Shown here in pieces: positions 33,068 through 45,589 of a stretch of 64,000 bases of DNA (within the stretch, counting starts at the first letter, position 1; each line of letters starts with the position of its first letter). The stretch lies in the NCBI GenBank assembly GCA_916700875.1, contig CAKAKS010000072.1, forward strand, positions 38,768,614 through 38,832,613. Reading direction: 5' to 3'. The position numbers and the translations under genes were made by a program. The notes beneath the pieces were generated by a model. That model did not search any database. It had not been told where the DNA came from and saw only the letters and a program-made list of their open reading frames with translations. The DNA is from Sebastes aleutianus. Its lineage: Eukaryota; Chordata; Actinopteri; Perciformes; Sebastidae.

Positions 33068-33550
33068 GGCAAAGGAGCTGAAAGAAAGGTAAAAAAGGTA
33101 TAAAGGTGTTACATGTGTAGGTTTACAAATGATAAAACCAAGTCCCAGCTACATGTTGAAGTACAGGCATTGAAGGAAATGATGTCTGTAAGCATCTAAA
33201 AGGCTATACAAATGAGCACATTTTAAGCCGACTCCGGTGTCATAACTCTTTTCTGTTATCGGTCGTATCCACGGTAACACATTCCTGACATTTTGCAGTC
33301 CAAAAGCACCACATAGAAGTGCTTTAACCTGTCTTCTCGCTTTCATTTTTCACAAATAGATTTGACAGATGAAATCAATAACGCTTCACCTGGACTGGAG
33401 TGTATTTCATGGAAAGTGCAATTGGATCCAGTATGTTGCAGCAGGAGGAAAGTCTGTATCGACAGCTCAGGCCAACCAAACCATAATTCAAAATGACAAT
33501 CTGTTGCTGTCAGTGCCTCGCTGTAGAGAAGGAAACCTCGTGCTACTCAC

Positions 33551-33700
33551 CGGGTGTGTGTGTTTGTTCTGCCTGTAGAGCTGAACTCGTATACAGTCTG
33601 CAAAGAGAAGTGACAAACTCCTGCTGTCAGCTCACAGGAAGCAGTCTGACCGCAGCTACCACTGAAACACTTTCTGTCACTGCTGACCACTCGCACACAG
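33551..33700 (-). other. grap2: probable grap2 5' UTR exon and promoter-proximal region
   Basis: On the minus strand a strong donor (CACCCG|GTGAGT, exon end at 33551) faces a clean acceptor (CCTTTCTTTCAG) about 10 nt before the grap2 ATG. An ETS-like core ACAGGAAG lies at about 33643-33650 (+ strand). The right limit of the exon is a guess. Confidence 0.45.
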
Positions 33701-33759
33701 TCACACGTGTTCACACTGAAATAGACACAAGGTGCAAAGAACTTACATGTATAGGAACA

Positions 33760-34021
33760 AAAATATGAACTGAAAGCAATATTTAGGTCTAAAGAAACAG
33801 CATGACTGGCAGCTGAATCTTTTAACTGTTAATATACAATACTGACTTAACAAAAATATATATGCAATACTGACTTAACTGTGCAATCATTTGCGCAATA
33901 ATTCAACTGTGCAATACTGTCATTAATTCTGCATTTATATTTACATTTATATTATATTTATTGGAAATGTATGTTGTATGTAGGCCTAATGTATGTAATT
34001 AAATGCATACAAAAACATATT
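33760..34021. other. intergenic repeat fragment
   Basis: ACAATACTGACTTAAC and CTGTGCAATAC motifs (33835-33960) echo the repeats at 8790-8890 and 53395-53475. Confidence 0.45.
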
Positions 34022-34484
34022 TGAAGTGCAGAAATAAATGCTGCAGCTCCTCCAGACCAACAGAGGTTTCCCGTGTCGTTTCCTGCTGCTGAGTGAATAG
34101 ACGGGGCTCCACAACGAGTTACGTTATCGTCTCTGCAGAAGAGTTAGTTTATCGTCTCCGACCGGGGCTCGGGTGTCTCCCCTGTTCCTTCTGACCGCGG
34201 TCGGGAGGCTGAAGCAGGAAAAGCCAACACTAGGATCAGCATTGATTCATGGAGAGACCTTCGTCTGGTCAGCTAACATTACTGCCAAGCAGCTGAAATA
34301 TAGAGTGATATTGTGCTTTTAGCTGACGTGTGTCGCCTCACTCTTTTGAGCGATGCTCGTTCATGTCTATGTAGAGAGAGCACAAGCGTGAGCCCGAGTA
34401 ACAGGACGCTGACTTTCGTTGACTTAACGGCCACAGGTGTGGCTGTTAACAAGCAATTTCTGATTCTTACATAGAGTCCCTTTA
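34022..34484. mobile_element. TTAA-family element, left-truncated copy
   Basis: GTGCAGAAATAAATGCTGCAGC through AGCTAACATTACTGCCAAGC to AGAGTCCCTTTAA matches the right two-thirds of 22114-22791. The left TIR is missing. Confidence 0.7.
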
Positions 34485-35620
34485 ACTAAACAAAAGTTAA
34501 CCCAAAGGTGATCATGCTGAGCTGGTTACATGTAACTACTCTTAAAAAAGGTGATTGGGAATTTGGAAATTATGGAGTTTATTCACCAAAAACAAAATAG
34601 ATGCAATATGAAATCAATAACCCTCCTGACAGCCCTGCTGATAGTTAACCAGATTGTACTATAGTACATTTATACTGTGAAACAAGGAAATAATTAACTT
34701 TACTTTTCTGAGTCGGACATGCCGAGGACTTCATTCCATCTCAGCTAAACAGGAAGTTTGTCCTGTAATGTAATGATGATGTGGTAATAGTTCATTCAGC
34801 ATTTCATCAGTAGGGTGACATTTCAGTTGTGGTTTGCTGAACTAGTTTGCTTGGGTGGAGCTTCTGCTGTCCTGCAGTTTGTGTGCACATTACAGCGTCT
34901 GTTAACGTGAATTTACTGTAGGTGTGACTGAATAAAGCTTTACTTTATTTCTCAATGTTCCCCAGCTGTTGAAAACCTGCCGTTCGCTGAACACGACAGG
35001 AGATGTGGAAGCTCTGAGAATCATGTCTGCTGTGGGAAGTGTTGCATATCTCCAATAACTAAATCTTTAATAATCACAACGCCATTCATTACATGATGCA
35101 GCGACAAAGTTGAGCTGCAGGCCTGCAGTAGACTGTGAAACAGGTGGAGGCATCTATGTCTGTGGTTGGTTAAATCTTGCTGTAGTGATTATGTGTGCCA
35201 CATGATGGCAGCAGACTGTAAGCAAAATCAGAAGATTAGATATTGACATATTTTTTAGTTCATCATAGACACAAACACAGAGGGTGACATTATAGGACAT
35301 GTATTTACATTATTTTTAATTTTCTACAGACTTGAGTCATTCAGGTTTAACTGGAAACGTCTATTTATTGGCAAGGCAGGAACTTATCTTTTTGCTCTTA
35401 GTAAAGTTAATAAATTTATCTTGAATATCACAAATACTGGTCATTATAGGCCAACATCAGAGCACGTTTTTCAGGAAGATGAGGAATAACAGCGTCAATA
35501 TCTTTCTTTGTTGTTCTCTCTTGTCTTTCAGGTGTATAATCTCATAAATATGTGAATTGCATCTGTGGTAAATAAATACTGTTAGGTGAACAAACACATT
35601 TTTAATAATGATAATAATAA
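34485..35620. other. intergenic, unassigned
   Basis: No exon, RNA gene or repeat that I can name. Confidence 0.4.
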
Positions 35621-35639
35621 TAATTCCCACAAAAACATT

Positions 35640-36250
35640 TGAAGAGCCGAATCAGTCTCTGCCAGTTTGCATGAAAAGGCGTATTAATGCCACGATAATG
35701 CACCAGGCGTTTAGCGTGCAATAAGTACGCCTTTCTTGATTTCTGCGTGTTATTTGTACGCCATGTATCCTGTACTGACTGCAATGTAAACGCACCCACG
35801 AATAAATGGTACGGTGAGAGTTAGTGATGTAGTTAAAAAACAGAGAAAGACCACTTGTGAGGGACAGATGGGTGGGCGGGTCTCTGTGACCAACAAACAC
35901 TGAACTTTTAACCAGGAGACTCGTGTTCGAGACCGTCGTTGACCGGTGTTTTCTTTTGTAAGTTACGTTAGTGACGTTTGTCACGTGTTTTTTTCTTTAT
36001 TGTGACGTGTTTTCTGTAGTTGTGTTATGTTGTTTCCATACGTGTTTTATAGTTTACTTACTTATTTTAAGCCCCGCCATGATGTTTTCCCTTAACTTAT
36101 CTAAGTGTTTTTCCTGCCTAAACCTAACTCTGGACGTTTGCGTGACGTATAAATGACACATGAAAAGGCTAAAATGCCTCCTCATAACATGCGGAATGTC
36201 CGTGTAATGTCGTGGTATTTATTCGCCTTCCCGTGAGACCAGGTTGGTTT
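35640..36250. repeat. dispersed repeat with inverted ends and Pol III-like B box
   Basis: The left end (TGCATGAAAAGGCGTATTAA, TGCCACGATAAT) and right end (ATGTCGTGGTATTTATTCGCC) are partly complementary. Inside, CGTGTTCGAGACC resembles a tRNA B box, suggesting a tRNA-derived part. No coding. Confidence 0.4.
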
Positions 36251-37675
36251 TATCACCGAGATACTGCCGGTTCCATCACTGCCAGACTCTTTGTGAGTTA
36301 ATCTGACCACCTTTCAATTTGGTCAGTTTGGCGGGTAAGAGCAATGACACCAAACTCAAGTAGCATGAAATCACTTGTCTTATCACAGGTTTGTGCAGAT
36401 TTAGCAGCCGCAAAGCAGCCCCTCCGTCTCTCCCTCTTAGATCCACAGTCAGTCTCAGTGGTCGGATTTGATCCTGCGACAGGGCTGAGAAGCAATCAGC
36501 ATATCCACCATGAGAGGGTTGATGAATGTTCTCCATGTAGCCTCATATGTTTATGAGTGTGTGCGTGTCACTTTTTTTTTTACAATGAGAATCATTGGCC
36601 TCTTGGCTGTTGCCAAGGTGACCTCCAGCTGTACGTGCATCTATTGTTATGCAGCCTATTCTGCAGCATCAGGAAAAACAAAACAGGTACAGGTGTAACT
36701 ATTCAAAAGAGGTACTGTCCTATGTGTGTGTGTCTGTGGTCTGTAGACTGTGTTTAATTGTCTGGATATCCCATCTAGCTTCATGACAGAGCTCATAAAA
36801 CTCTGCTTAAACAGGTGGAAAGGAGTCGTATAATGTCTCGATGCAGCGCTGCCGTTCAGAGTTAACGGGCCCGTTAACTCTGCCGGCTGTGTGCGTGACT
36901 GTGTGCAGTCTGTGTGAGTTAATACCTCTGCCACGGCGGCATCTTTCTTCAGGTGTTGAGGGACTTTAAACTCTGAGTGAGTGCAAATGGAAGAGGGAGA
37001 GGCTGAGAGCAGGACGGATGTATTTGACTACAGAGATGTATGATAAATATTCTGTGAGCAAACATCCCATCTCATTGTGTGTTTACCTCAACTGACTCTG
37101 CTCATCTCTCCTCTTCCAAACCTCTGACCGAGTCTGAGGAGGCAGAGGGGAGTGAGAGCAAGAAAAGGAAAGAATATCACTTTTGAAGTTCTTGCTACAA
37201 AACAGCTCTCTGAAATTCAACCAAGACAAGAAAACAGCGAGACCAACAATACGTCTCGGCACTACAGATTCCTCCCAACATTCATAAATGTGACAGCACC
37301 GTCCCCGGTAGGAAAACACCTGCACTCACCAGAGAGAAGCATGATAGAAGGACGGGTTTGAAATGAAACATCACAACCAGTTAAAGTCATTAAACACTGT
37401 CAAATACTTCCATTTTTGATGATATGGATGATAATTTGGATGACCAGTGGGCCCTGATGCCTTATACTGGTAAATCATTGATGCAATCCATCATCGTTTA
37501 CTTTTGAATACAGAAACTGTTCCACACTCATCCAAACAAGAAACCCAAGATGCAACAGTATGGGTACACATGTGTCATATGTCTTTGACTAGGTTAAATC
37601 CTCAGCCTCACATTAACTGCAGCTTTGTTGAATTAAAAGAAAAGACGAGCAGATCGCTCCACGTCACGTCGAGTC
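36251..37675. other. intergenic; palindrome and RFX-like motif
   Basis: A perfect 26-bp palindrome lies at 36857-36882 and an X-box-like GTTGCCAAGGTGAC at 36609-36622. No exon is supported. Confidence 0.5.
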
Positions 37676-37679
37676 TCCA

Positions 37680-38018
37680 GTAGAGATCCACCTATCTGAC
37701 TTTTTAAGTCTCGATATCGATAGCAATACCTGGGCTTTGGGTATCAGCCGATGCAGAGTACCGATCCGATACCAGTATTTAATTAATGAGCTGTATGCCC
37801 CACTGTGTGGAAGAGACTGGGTTCATTCTTTTATGTGTAAAGCAACATCAGGCAGGACTTAAACATTAGTTTCCTAACTTTGTAAATGAAAATGTAACAA
37901 ATAAATATATATTTTTTATTTTTTTTATACAAATTGAATTTGTATTTATTATTAAAATAATAAATCGTACACCAGAAACTTAGTAAAAAATCTTAAAAAA
38001 TAACAGAATTTGTATTTA

Positions 38019-38061
<43 letters not shown>

Positions 38062-38305
38062 CATTATCATTATCATTATCATTATCTTTATTTTTATTTT
38101 TATTTTTATTTTTATTTTTATTTTTATTTATAATTAAAATAATAAATCACCTTTTTAATGCAGCAAAAAATTGGTCAAATTTTAAACAGGAATACAAATT
38201 CCAGTAAATAATCCATATAGTATATAAACATACCAGCTATTTGAGTAGTCTCAGTATCGGCCCGATATCCAATGTGGTATCGGTATCGGTGCATCCCTAG
38301 TCTCC
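37680..38305. mobile_element. hAT-like non-autonomous element with internal microsatellite
   Basis: Left end: TATCAGCCGATGCAGAGTACCGATCCGATACC. Right end: TATCGGCCCGATATCC, then GGTATCGGTATCGGTGCATC. The ends are inverted relative to each other. The interior is AT-rich and has (TTA)n(TTATCA)n(TTTTTA)n at about 38015-38130. Confidence 0.5.
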
Positions 38306-39227
38306 AGTTAAACTTTTGTTTTCCTATCAATTATCTAAGCTTATAAACGTAATAGTTTTGAACCAGGACCTTCAGTATTTTCGATCAAATCGCTGATGAA
38401 AAATAAAGCATGGCAGATTTTCTGTAATCGTGATACGAGGCTGATATATGACGTATTCATAAAACAAATTGTTGGTTCAGAAACGTCGACATTCAACATA
38501 TCCCGTGGGTTAGCAGATTTTTTTTTTCTGGCGTCTGGGTTGGGAGAACATAAAAAAACTTGACTTCACTTCACTAGACAGCTGCAGTAGTTAAAATGCA
38601 AGTAAATCTGTTCTGTCAGATGGACGACAGAAAAACAAGAATGAAATACGTCCAGTGTAGACAGACTATTCAAAAGCAGCTGTCACAACAGCTGCATTGG
38701 AAGGTCTTCAACACAGTATTGATGTTTTAGCAGCACTCAACCAGAGGACTCGAGCATCGACCCTGTTGAAGCATCCTCGAATAAAAACTGAACCAACTCC
38801 GGCTCCACTGGAGGCTGACCTCTGACCTCCCTGCAAAATGGGCTCAAGTGAAATCATAATTTAGCCTCAAGAATCAATATAATATCATGTATTACCCCCC
38901 GCCCCCGGACATAATGATGGATAAGAGCCTATCCGTCTCTGTCAATGAGACTTTGCCTTCACTCACTGCACACATACATCACCGGCTCATATCCATGCAT
39001 CGTACACTGATGGTGCCTTCAGCTTTAAACAGCCGTAAAATGAGTGGTTGTGAATGTGACTGCAGGTGAGGATGGACCCACAGACACAGTCCAACAAGGG
39101 AAGTGGACTCAGAGCTGATGTGACCGCTGATATGACCGATGTCGGAGGAAAACTAGAGTTGTGGGAGTGTGTGTGCACATGGGAGGTGAGTGGTGAAGCA
39201 AGAGAGAGAGAGAGCGACGGAGCAGAA
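38306..39227. other. intergenic, unassigned
   Basis: A DR1-type motif TGACCTCTGACCT lies at 38816-38828, outside the repeat family that carries the same motif. Nothing else is recognised. Confidence 0.4.
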
Positions 39228-39686
39228 GAGAGTTAATTTAGCTCTGAGAATATCAAGTGAATGTTCAGTGAAAGTTGCAGTTTGTGCAGAAATAAATGCT
39301 GCAGCTCCTCCAGACCAACAGAGGTTTCCCGTGTTGTTTCCCTGCTGCTGAGTGGAGTGACGGGGGTTAACGCCGGAGCGAGTAATGTTAGCGACTCTGG
39401 CCGAGGAGGCCATGGTCGGACGCTAAAGCAGGAAAAGTTAACACTAGGTTTGGCCGGGCCTTCAATTCATGGTTGGACCTTTGTTTGGTAAGCTAACATT
39501 ACTGCCAAGCATGTGAATATATAGAGTGATATTGTGCTTTTAGCTGCTAATGCTGCCAACGTTAATCAACATGATGCCTGTCAATCATGTTCAATCTCGT
39601 GTGTGTCGGTAGTGCATCGAGCAACAGGACGCTGACTGTCTTGACTCAACGACCACAGGTGTAACTGTAAACAAGAGTCCCTTTAA
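39228..39686. mobile_element. TTAA-family element, second left-truncated copy
   Basis: TAGCTCTGAGAATATCAAG, AGCTCCTCCAGACCAACAG and GCTAACATTACTGCCAAGC through to AGAGTCCCTTTAA follow the order seen at 22300-22791. Confidence 0.7.
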
Positions 39687-39839
39687 GGTTACCCTCCCTC
39701 CCTTTACTAAATGAACTCAGACTCTCCAGCACCAACAGATGGTGTCATTTTGTTCTTTAAAGGTCAAATTCTTAGCCCAACTTTCATTTGCAGTTTTTTG
39801 AAAAAAAAAAAAGAAATGTGTATGTCAGTTTATTTGATG

Positions 39840-40200
39840 GCTCAATCAGCATAAAATGCCCGTCTCCATGGCAACGGCTCCCATGCGGGTCACAAACAGT
39901 GCTGAAATGACCCTCATTTCAATAGCATGCATATTCATGTCATCTAAATGACACACAGACAGAGGCTGGGTCAGAGTGGAGATGAGGAGAGAAGATGGAG
40001 GGGATGAAGAAATGCAGGTATACTGCACAGAGGAAGACACGCACACACACACACACACACACACGCACACACACACACACACACACATGATCCCCTGCCA
40101 GGCCTGAGAGTTGAATAATTCATCAGAACAGAGATGTTGAGGAGGGCAGTGAGTGGCGTGTGGACTGTCAACCTCACACACTAAAACATTTCATGAATCA
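39840..40200. other. single-copy stretch with X-box and POU-like motifs, then (AC)n
   Basis: GTCTCCATGGCAAC (39862-39875) fits the RFX X-box, and GCATGCATATTCATG (about 39926-39940) resembles an octamer/POU site. (AC)n covers about 40036-40087. Confidence 0.4.
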
Positions 40201-40331
40201 GTCTTTGGTTTACTGATGGACAAGTTCATGTGCTTCAGTTTCGTCTGTTTTCATACAGACCACTGATGTCCAGACATGATCGAGGATATCACAGCAAAAA
40301 TAAAGATTTAAAATAAAATGCTTACCATATC

Positions 40332-40800
40332 GGCTGTCAAAGTTAACGTGATAATAACGCGTTGATGCAAATTTTAACGCCACTTATTTCTTTAACGCAT
40401 TAATACAATCGAAGAATTAATGCATTGGTCCCAACCATGTCACACTAGCTTGTTGCAAAGGAGGTTAAATAACGCTGCGAACTTACGGTAAATTTTGTCG
40501 AGGAAAAGCTGACATGGCCATTTTCAAAAGGGTCCCTTTACCTCTGACCTCAATATATGTGAATGTAAATGGGTTCTAAGGGTACCCACGAGTCTCCCCT
40601 TTACAGACATGCCCACTTTATGATAGTCACATGCATTTTGGGGCAAGTCAACGAAAAGTAATGGACTATATTTCCTAAATAAGCCACATAATCAATTCAT
40701 ATGTAGTTCACGTAATTGTGAGCCAGGACAGGTGATGTCTGTGTAGGGAGGAGGTCGGCATGGGCAGGTGGGTCTAACAACACTGGACTTTCACCCAGGA
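40332..40800. mobile_element. TTAACGCG-family element (left part) followed by family C fragment
   Basis: CGGCTGTCAAAGTTAACGTG starts the element. It breaks off near 40645. TCACGTAATTGTGAGCCAGG to TTTCACCCAGGAG (40700-40800) belongs to family C. Confidence 0.55.
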
Positions 40801-41607
40801 GTATATTATGCGTGTATAAGCACAGTACATAAGTTGCACTATGCGAAATGTAAATGTAAAAAAACACATTTTCAGTCTGAATCATGAAACGGGGCTGCAG
40901 AAGAGAAGAGCTCCCATTTTGCACAATTTGCGACTCCTACATTCACTCTGTTTGCTCAAATGAAACTCCAACAGCAAATAGCAGCAGGAGAGCACATCAT
41001 ACAGACAGAGAGTTTGATGACGGCCATAAACCATTTCACCACATCCTCCACCTCCACCTCCACCCCTATCAGGCACTGAGAGGAAGAAATGAAGGTCAGA
41101 GAACTCTCTATTGACATTATATTATGTGATTTTGAGGCAATGAAAGTCATGTTTCTTTGCTTGGGTGTACAGCAGGGTGATGGAGACAGATAAAAAAGGC
41201 ATAAAAGTCTACACCGCAAAAGGGTGAAGATTATTGGGTCCCTTTAAAATGTTAATTTTATCTGATTGCCCTTAAGATGATTTGAATGAAAGTGCACATA
41301 AAGTAAATGCACAACATAACAGGGACTGCCGATCATAAAGGAAGACATCTAGATAAAAAGGAGCTGATGATAGAGAGAGATCATTTACAAATCTAATATA
41401 ATTGGGATATGGATTCTACAAAATGGGGCTCAACATGAGGAAGATTCATATCTAATATTTTGTACATGCTGTGAATACTGAAGGGCGACGTGAGAGCTTT
41501 GTGACAGTACTGACGCTGACCAGCAGGGGTCAGTAGAGCGCTGCAGTCTGGTTACATCTGCTGAAAGGAAGAGAAAACAAAGAGACTTTCAATCAACACA
41601 CGCAAAC

Positions 41608-41647
<40 letters not shown>

Positions 41648-41753
41648 ATGCCAGCCATGTCCATCAGACACATCCTCGACAGAGTAATGATGTCACACCA
41701 CGGGCACGCTGCTCTGCACTTGACAGCCACCAGCCGCAACAGTGTGCTTCTGC

Positions 41754-41794
<41 letters not shown>

Positions 41795-42045
41795 ACATAC
41801 ACAGGTCTTTGATCCTCTCTCTATCTATCAATCAAACACACACTGACATTTTTCTCCTAGTTCGGTCACTCGTGGCTCTTGATGGATGCTTCGAGTAAAC
41901 CACCAATGAGCAGATGAAGATGTTTTTACTGAGATCAACTACTAATCAGTCATCAGTGGAGCGAGAAGTTCAGTGCTACAAGTTCGTCTTTACACTCTCC
42001 CGCTGGACTATTTTCTACTATTTGCTCAGCTCACAGTGAGCCTAA
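40801..42045. other. intergenic with two (AC)n microsatellites
   Basis: (AC)n at about 41596-41643 and 41755-41789. The rest is unassigned. Confidence 0.5.
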
Positions 42046-42046
42046 C

Positions 42047-42580
42047 AGGGTTATTATAGTAAACTAAAAATTAAAATTAAATAAACAGTGAGAAATATAT
42101 TTAGTAAACTGAAACTAAATAAAAAATATAATTTAAGAACATGATATAGATACAGTATCTCCTGGTTAAAAACTAATAAAAATGAACGTAAATTCATTTC
42201 AGTTTTAGTTTTTATTTTAGCTGTAGTATATCACTACAGAATAAAAGGAAGCAGCATGAATTTCCGTCAACTCTCGTGATAATGAACCACAGAAACTGAA
42301 CGGACTTGACCTTCCAGGAGCTATGCCGCAATTGCTTCACAAACTAAAGTAGCGCAAAGATTAAACATTAAACATTATAGCCTTCACAGTTCTCCAGCCA
42401 TGTATTCCATATACCATAAACTTCTGAGACATTATATTTAGTCCTAACAAAACAAACTAAAACTAAAACTAATCCTTTCTAAAAAAAAATGAAACTAAAC
42501 TAAGACTAGCAAACGCTCTGAAAAGTCAAAACTAAACTGAAATAAAAAATAATCTAAATCCCAAACTATTATAACCTTGG
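42047..42580. mobile_element. AT-rich non-autonomous TIR element
   Basis: GGTTATTATAGTAAACTAAA at the left and CCCAAACTATTATAACCTTGG at the right are inverted relative to each other. The interior is rich in AAACTAAAACT. This matches a common teleost repeat with GGTTATAATAGTTT ends. Confidence 0.5.
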
Positions 42581-42639
42581 AGGCGAGGACATCAGAGATG
42601 ATCAACATGTCATACTGTGTCAAAACAACAAAAAAAGAG

Positions 42640-43690
42640 TTGCTTATAAGTTCCCCTTTCAATGTGGAAGTGCCACAAACTGCAGTTCCTCAAATGTCCA
42701 CTTGAGGCTCCTAAACTGAGTCAATCCCCATAGACCTCCATGTTAAAATGCCCAACTTTACAGCAGAAATAAACATGTTTAAAGCCTGGTACTAAAAACT
42801 GGTTTTGGTCTACATAGCTAATTGAATTATATTAAAATTCACCCCACATACAGTTGTCATGAACAGGGGGGTGGATTTTTTATATAACTCGTTTAAATGA
42901 TGTCGCAGGCTCAGTTTTAAAGCTAGAGTGAAGAAAACCTAAAGAATCCATCGGTACCAACTAGGTCATACAAATAACGCTGCGCTATATTTTAGCGAGG
43001 AAAAACTTGCATGGCCATTTTCAAAGGGGTCCCTTGACCTCTGACCTCCATATATGTGAATGAAAATGGGTTCTATGGGTACCCACGAGTCTCCCCTTTA
43101 CAGACAAGCCCACTTTATGATAATCACATGCAGTTTGGTGCAAGTTATAGTCAAGTCAGCACACTGACACACTGACAGCTGTTGTTGCCTGTTGGGCTGC
43201 AGTTTGCCATGTTATGATTTGAGCATATTGTTTAATGCTAAATGCAGTACCTGTGAGGGTTTCTGGATCAATATCTGTCATTGTTTTGTGTTGTTAATTG
43301 ATTTACAATAATACATATATACATACATTTACTTAAAGCAGCATATTTGCCCACTCCCATGTTGATAAGAGTATTAAATTTATTTGCAATTAATCACGAT
43401 TAACTATTTTAATCAATTAACAGCCCTATTATTAAGGATTAAATTTAGGCATAATTGAGGGCGTGGTCCCTTTGAGTGACAGCTGGGTGCCGTACCATGT
43501 CGCTAGCTGCTAGCTGTCTGCTCGGGCCCTCCTCAGCTCCACCCACGATGCACATCTTTGCCCAGTAGTCTGGAGTTAGGAGTTGTCGTCACTGCCAAGA
43601 TGGCGTCGGTTGGTGCCGCCCACTTTGAGCTTCACAACGGCTCTTCAGAAACCTATGGGTGACTTCACAGAGACTACGTCCATATTTAAT
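42640..43690. mobile_element. repeat interrupted by a nested TTAACGCG-family element
   Basis: The outer repeat runs from TTCCCCTTTCAATGTGGAAG to about 42897 and resumes at about 43433 (AGGCATAATTGAGGGCGTGG, CAAGATGGCGTCGGTTGG). The insert 42905-43432 starts inside the TTAACGCG family (TTTTAAAGCTAGAG) and ends at TTAACAGCCCTA. Confidence 0.5.
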
Positions 43691-44800
43691 ACATCTATGG
43701 ATGGAACTAACCATTTCTTCTCCTCAAAATCATCATCATCACATTATCTGCTCTTATGATCCTTCATTATCATATCCTCCCATGTCTTTTATATTGTCGT
43801 TATTTTCAGTCACAGTGTGACTTTAATAATCAAATAAAGCCTCATCGCTATCATCCCTCTCGCTCCTGTACCCATCACCTCATCTCTCTACAGCTAGCCA
43901 TGTTTTGTATGTCGGTCTGTACAGTCCAGGTCATACCGTTGCCCTTGTTTGCCAGGGCCACCAGATGGCGAATCCACAGGAGTTGGCCTGCCCACGGGGC
44001 CTCCATCCCCCCGTTATACAGCGCCGACGCCCACCCCGAGACCCACCCTGCTCCACCACGCCACTGCACCTTTATACAAGGCTGGTCCTGAAAGGATAAG
44101 GCTGCATTTACATGTAGAGTCACACATGCATTTTACAATTTTAGCCATCTAGCTGAAAGTAAATTACAATAATAGCTAAACAGCAAAATAGCAGCCATCA
44201 GCCATTCCATTAAGAACATCACAGGACGGCAATCATCACATTTTTAGCTCTGTTTTTCCCTTCATTAGACTCTTTTCACTTTAATGGAATATGTGGACCA
44301 CAGAGTTCATACATTACACTGGACATTTCACCACATAATGTGACGATAATGGAACAGTGTCATAAAGCCTTTGAACTGCAAAATTAAAATGTGCAGCATT
44401 TTATTATATAATGCTATTATGACTTTGGTTTTCAATCATCACAATATTTCACACGTATTGTTTTTACATCTCCACTATGCTTTGTGTATCCTAAGAGATA
44501 TGCTAATAAAGGCCAAGCTGCCCCAAAACACACTTTACTCTTTAATAAACCTAAATATTTCTTTAGGGACAATAACATCAAAAAAGTTGTTGCCAAGAAA
44601 CACATTACACGAAGCAAAATCAGATATTAAGACTAACATTTTGTGGGGGAATAAATATTTACTTTGGATTTTTTAGAGATGATTTGGAGATTTTCTGATT
44701 GACTTCGATAATCGGAGACTTCCACACAAGCACCTTTAATTCCAGTTAAAGCTTGTAATCTGTTAAGTAATTTAATTTAACGAATTAATTTATTTTTATT
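43691..44800. other. intergenic, unassigned
   Basis: Overlapping open frames at 43756-44152 occupy GC-richer DNA (GGCCTCCATCCCCCCGTTAT) but show no domain or splice pattern. Confidence 0.35.
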
Positions 44801-45330
44801 TAAAGGGATCATGTACAGTTTAAAACATAAATGTCACCATTTGATGCACCGTATACCAGATTATAGCTTTAAACTAATTTGCATCTGTAGTTTCTTGGCA
44901 GGTCAAAACAAAGAAACATACTACAGTCATACAAGAAAGAACATACAAAACGCACAATACACAGCTACACGCAATAGCACATCACAAAGTATGCTTGTCA
45001 AGTAAAAGCAAGTCATGAAGACCGCGGAGTAGAATTAGAGATCAGTGAGTACGGAGCTGAGCAGCTTTCAACAGACGTTTTAAGTTGGTTTTGAAAGTGC
45101 TGATAGAGCTGCAGGTCCTCACATCGTCAGGCAGGGTGTTCCACTGATTTGTGGCCTTTACAGAAGAAGCTGATTGCCCAAATGCAGAGCGGCAAAATGG
45201 TACAATACAATCTTGCATAGAAGATCTTCTTAAGGATCTAATAGAATCTACTGAGCGAGAATGCACAAAATCACGCAGTGGAGGAGGGGCCAAACCGTCC
45301 GTTCACTAAAATCACACACAGTCTTTATTT
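44800..45330 (-). pseudogene. 5'-truncated L2-like LINE, 3' end
   Basis: On the minus strand 45293-45042 reads CIVPFCRSAFGQSASSV, NQWNTLPDDVRTC and STFKTNLKRLL, the usual end of fish L2-like ORF2, followed by a 3' UTR ending CATGATCCCTTTAAATAAAA. Confidence 0.65.
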
Positions 45331-45589
45331 CAATTTAATTTATCCTCGGTGATATTCAGTTACGTAGATACTTTAGTTACTATTTGATTAGCTTTTTCTT
45401 TTGATGAGACCATTGTAGAAAGTTTTTCAGTGTCTTTAGTACCAAAATGTTCCATTCATTCCTGAGCTTGGCATCAAACCTTCAAAAAGGAGTTTTGAAT
45501 TAAGTTTAAATTGTTTCCATAGCACAGAGTATAAAAAAAAAGTTTTGTATCGAAAACTGGCATCAAATTTCCTGTGAAATTTGTAATCT

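Noticed and set aside
35940..35960. Possible tRNA gene (B-box-like GTGTTCGAGACC at about 35921-35932)
   Set aside because: No A box at the right distance and no cloverleaf; treated as part of a tRNA-derived repeat.
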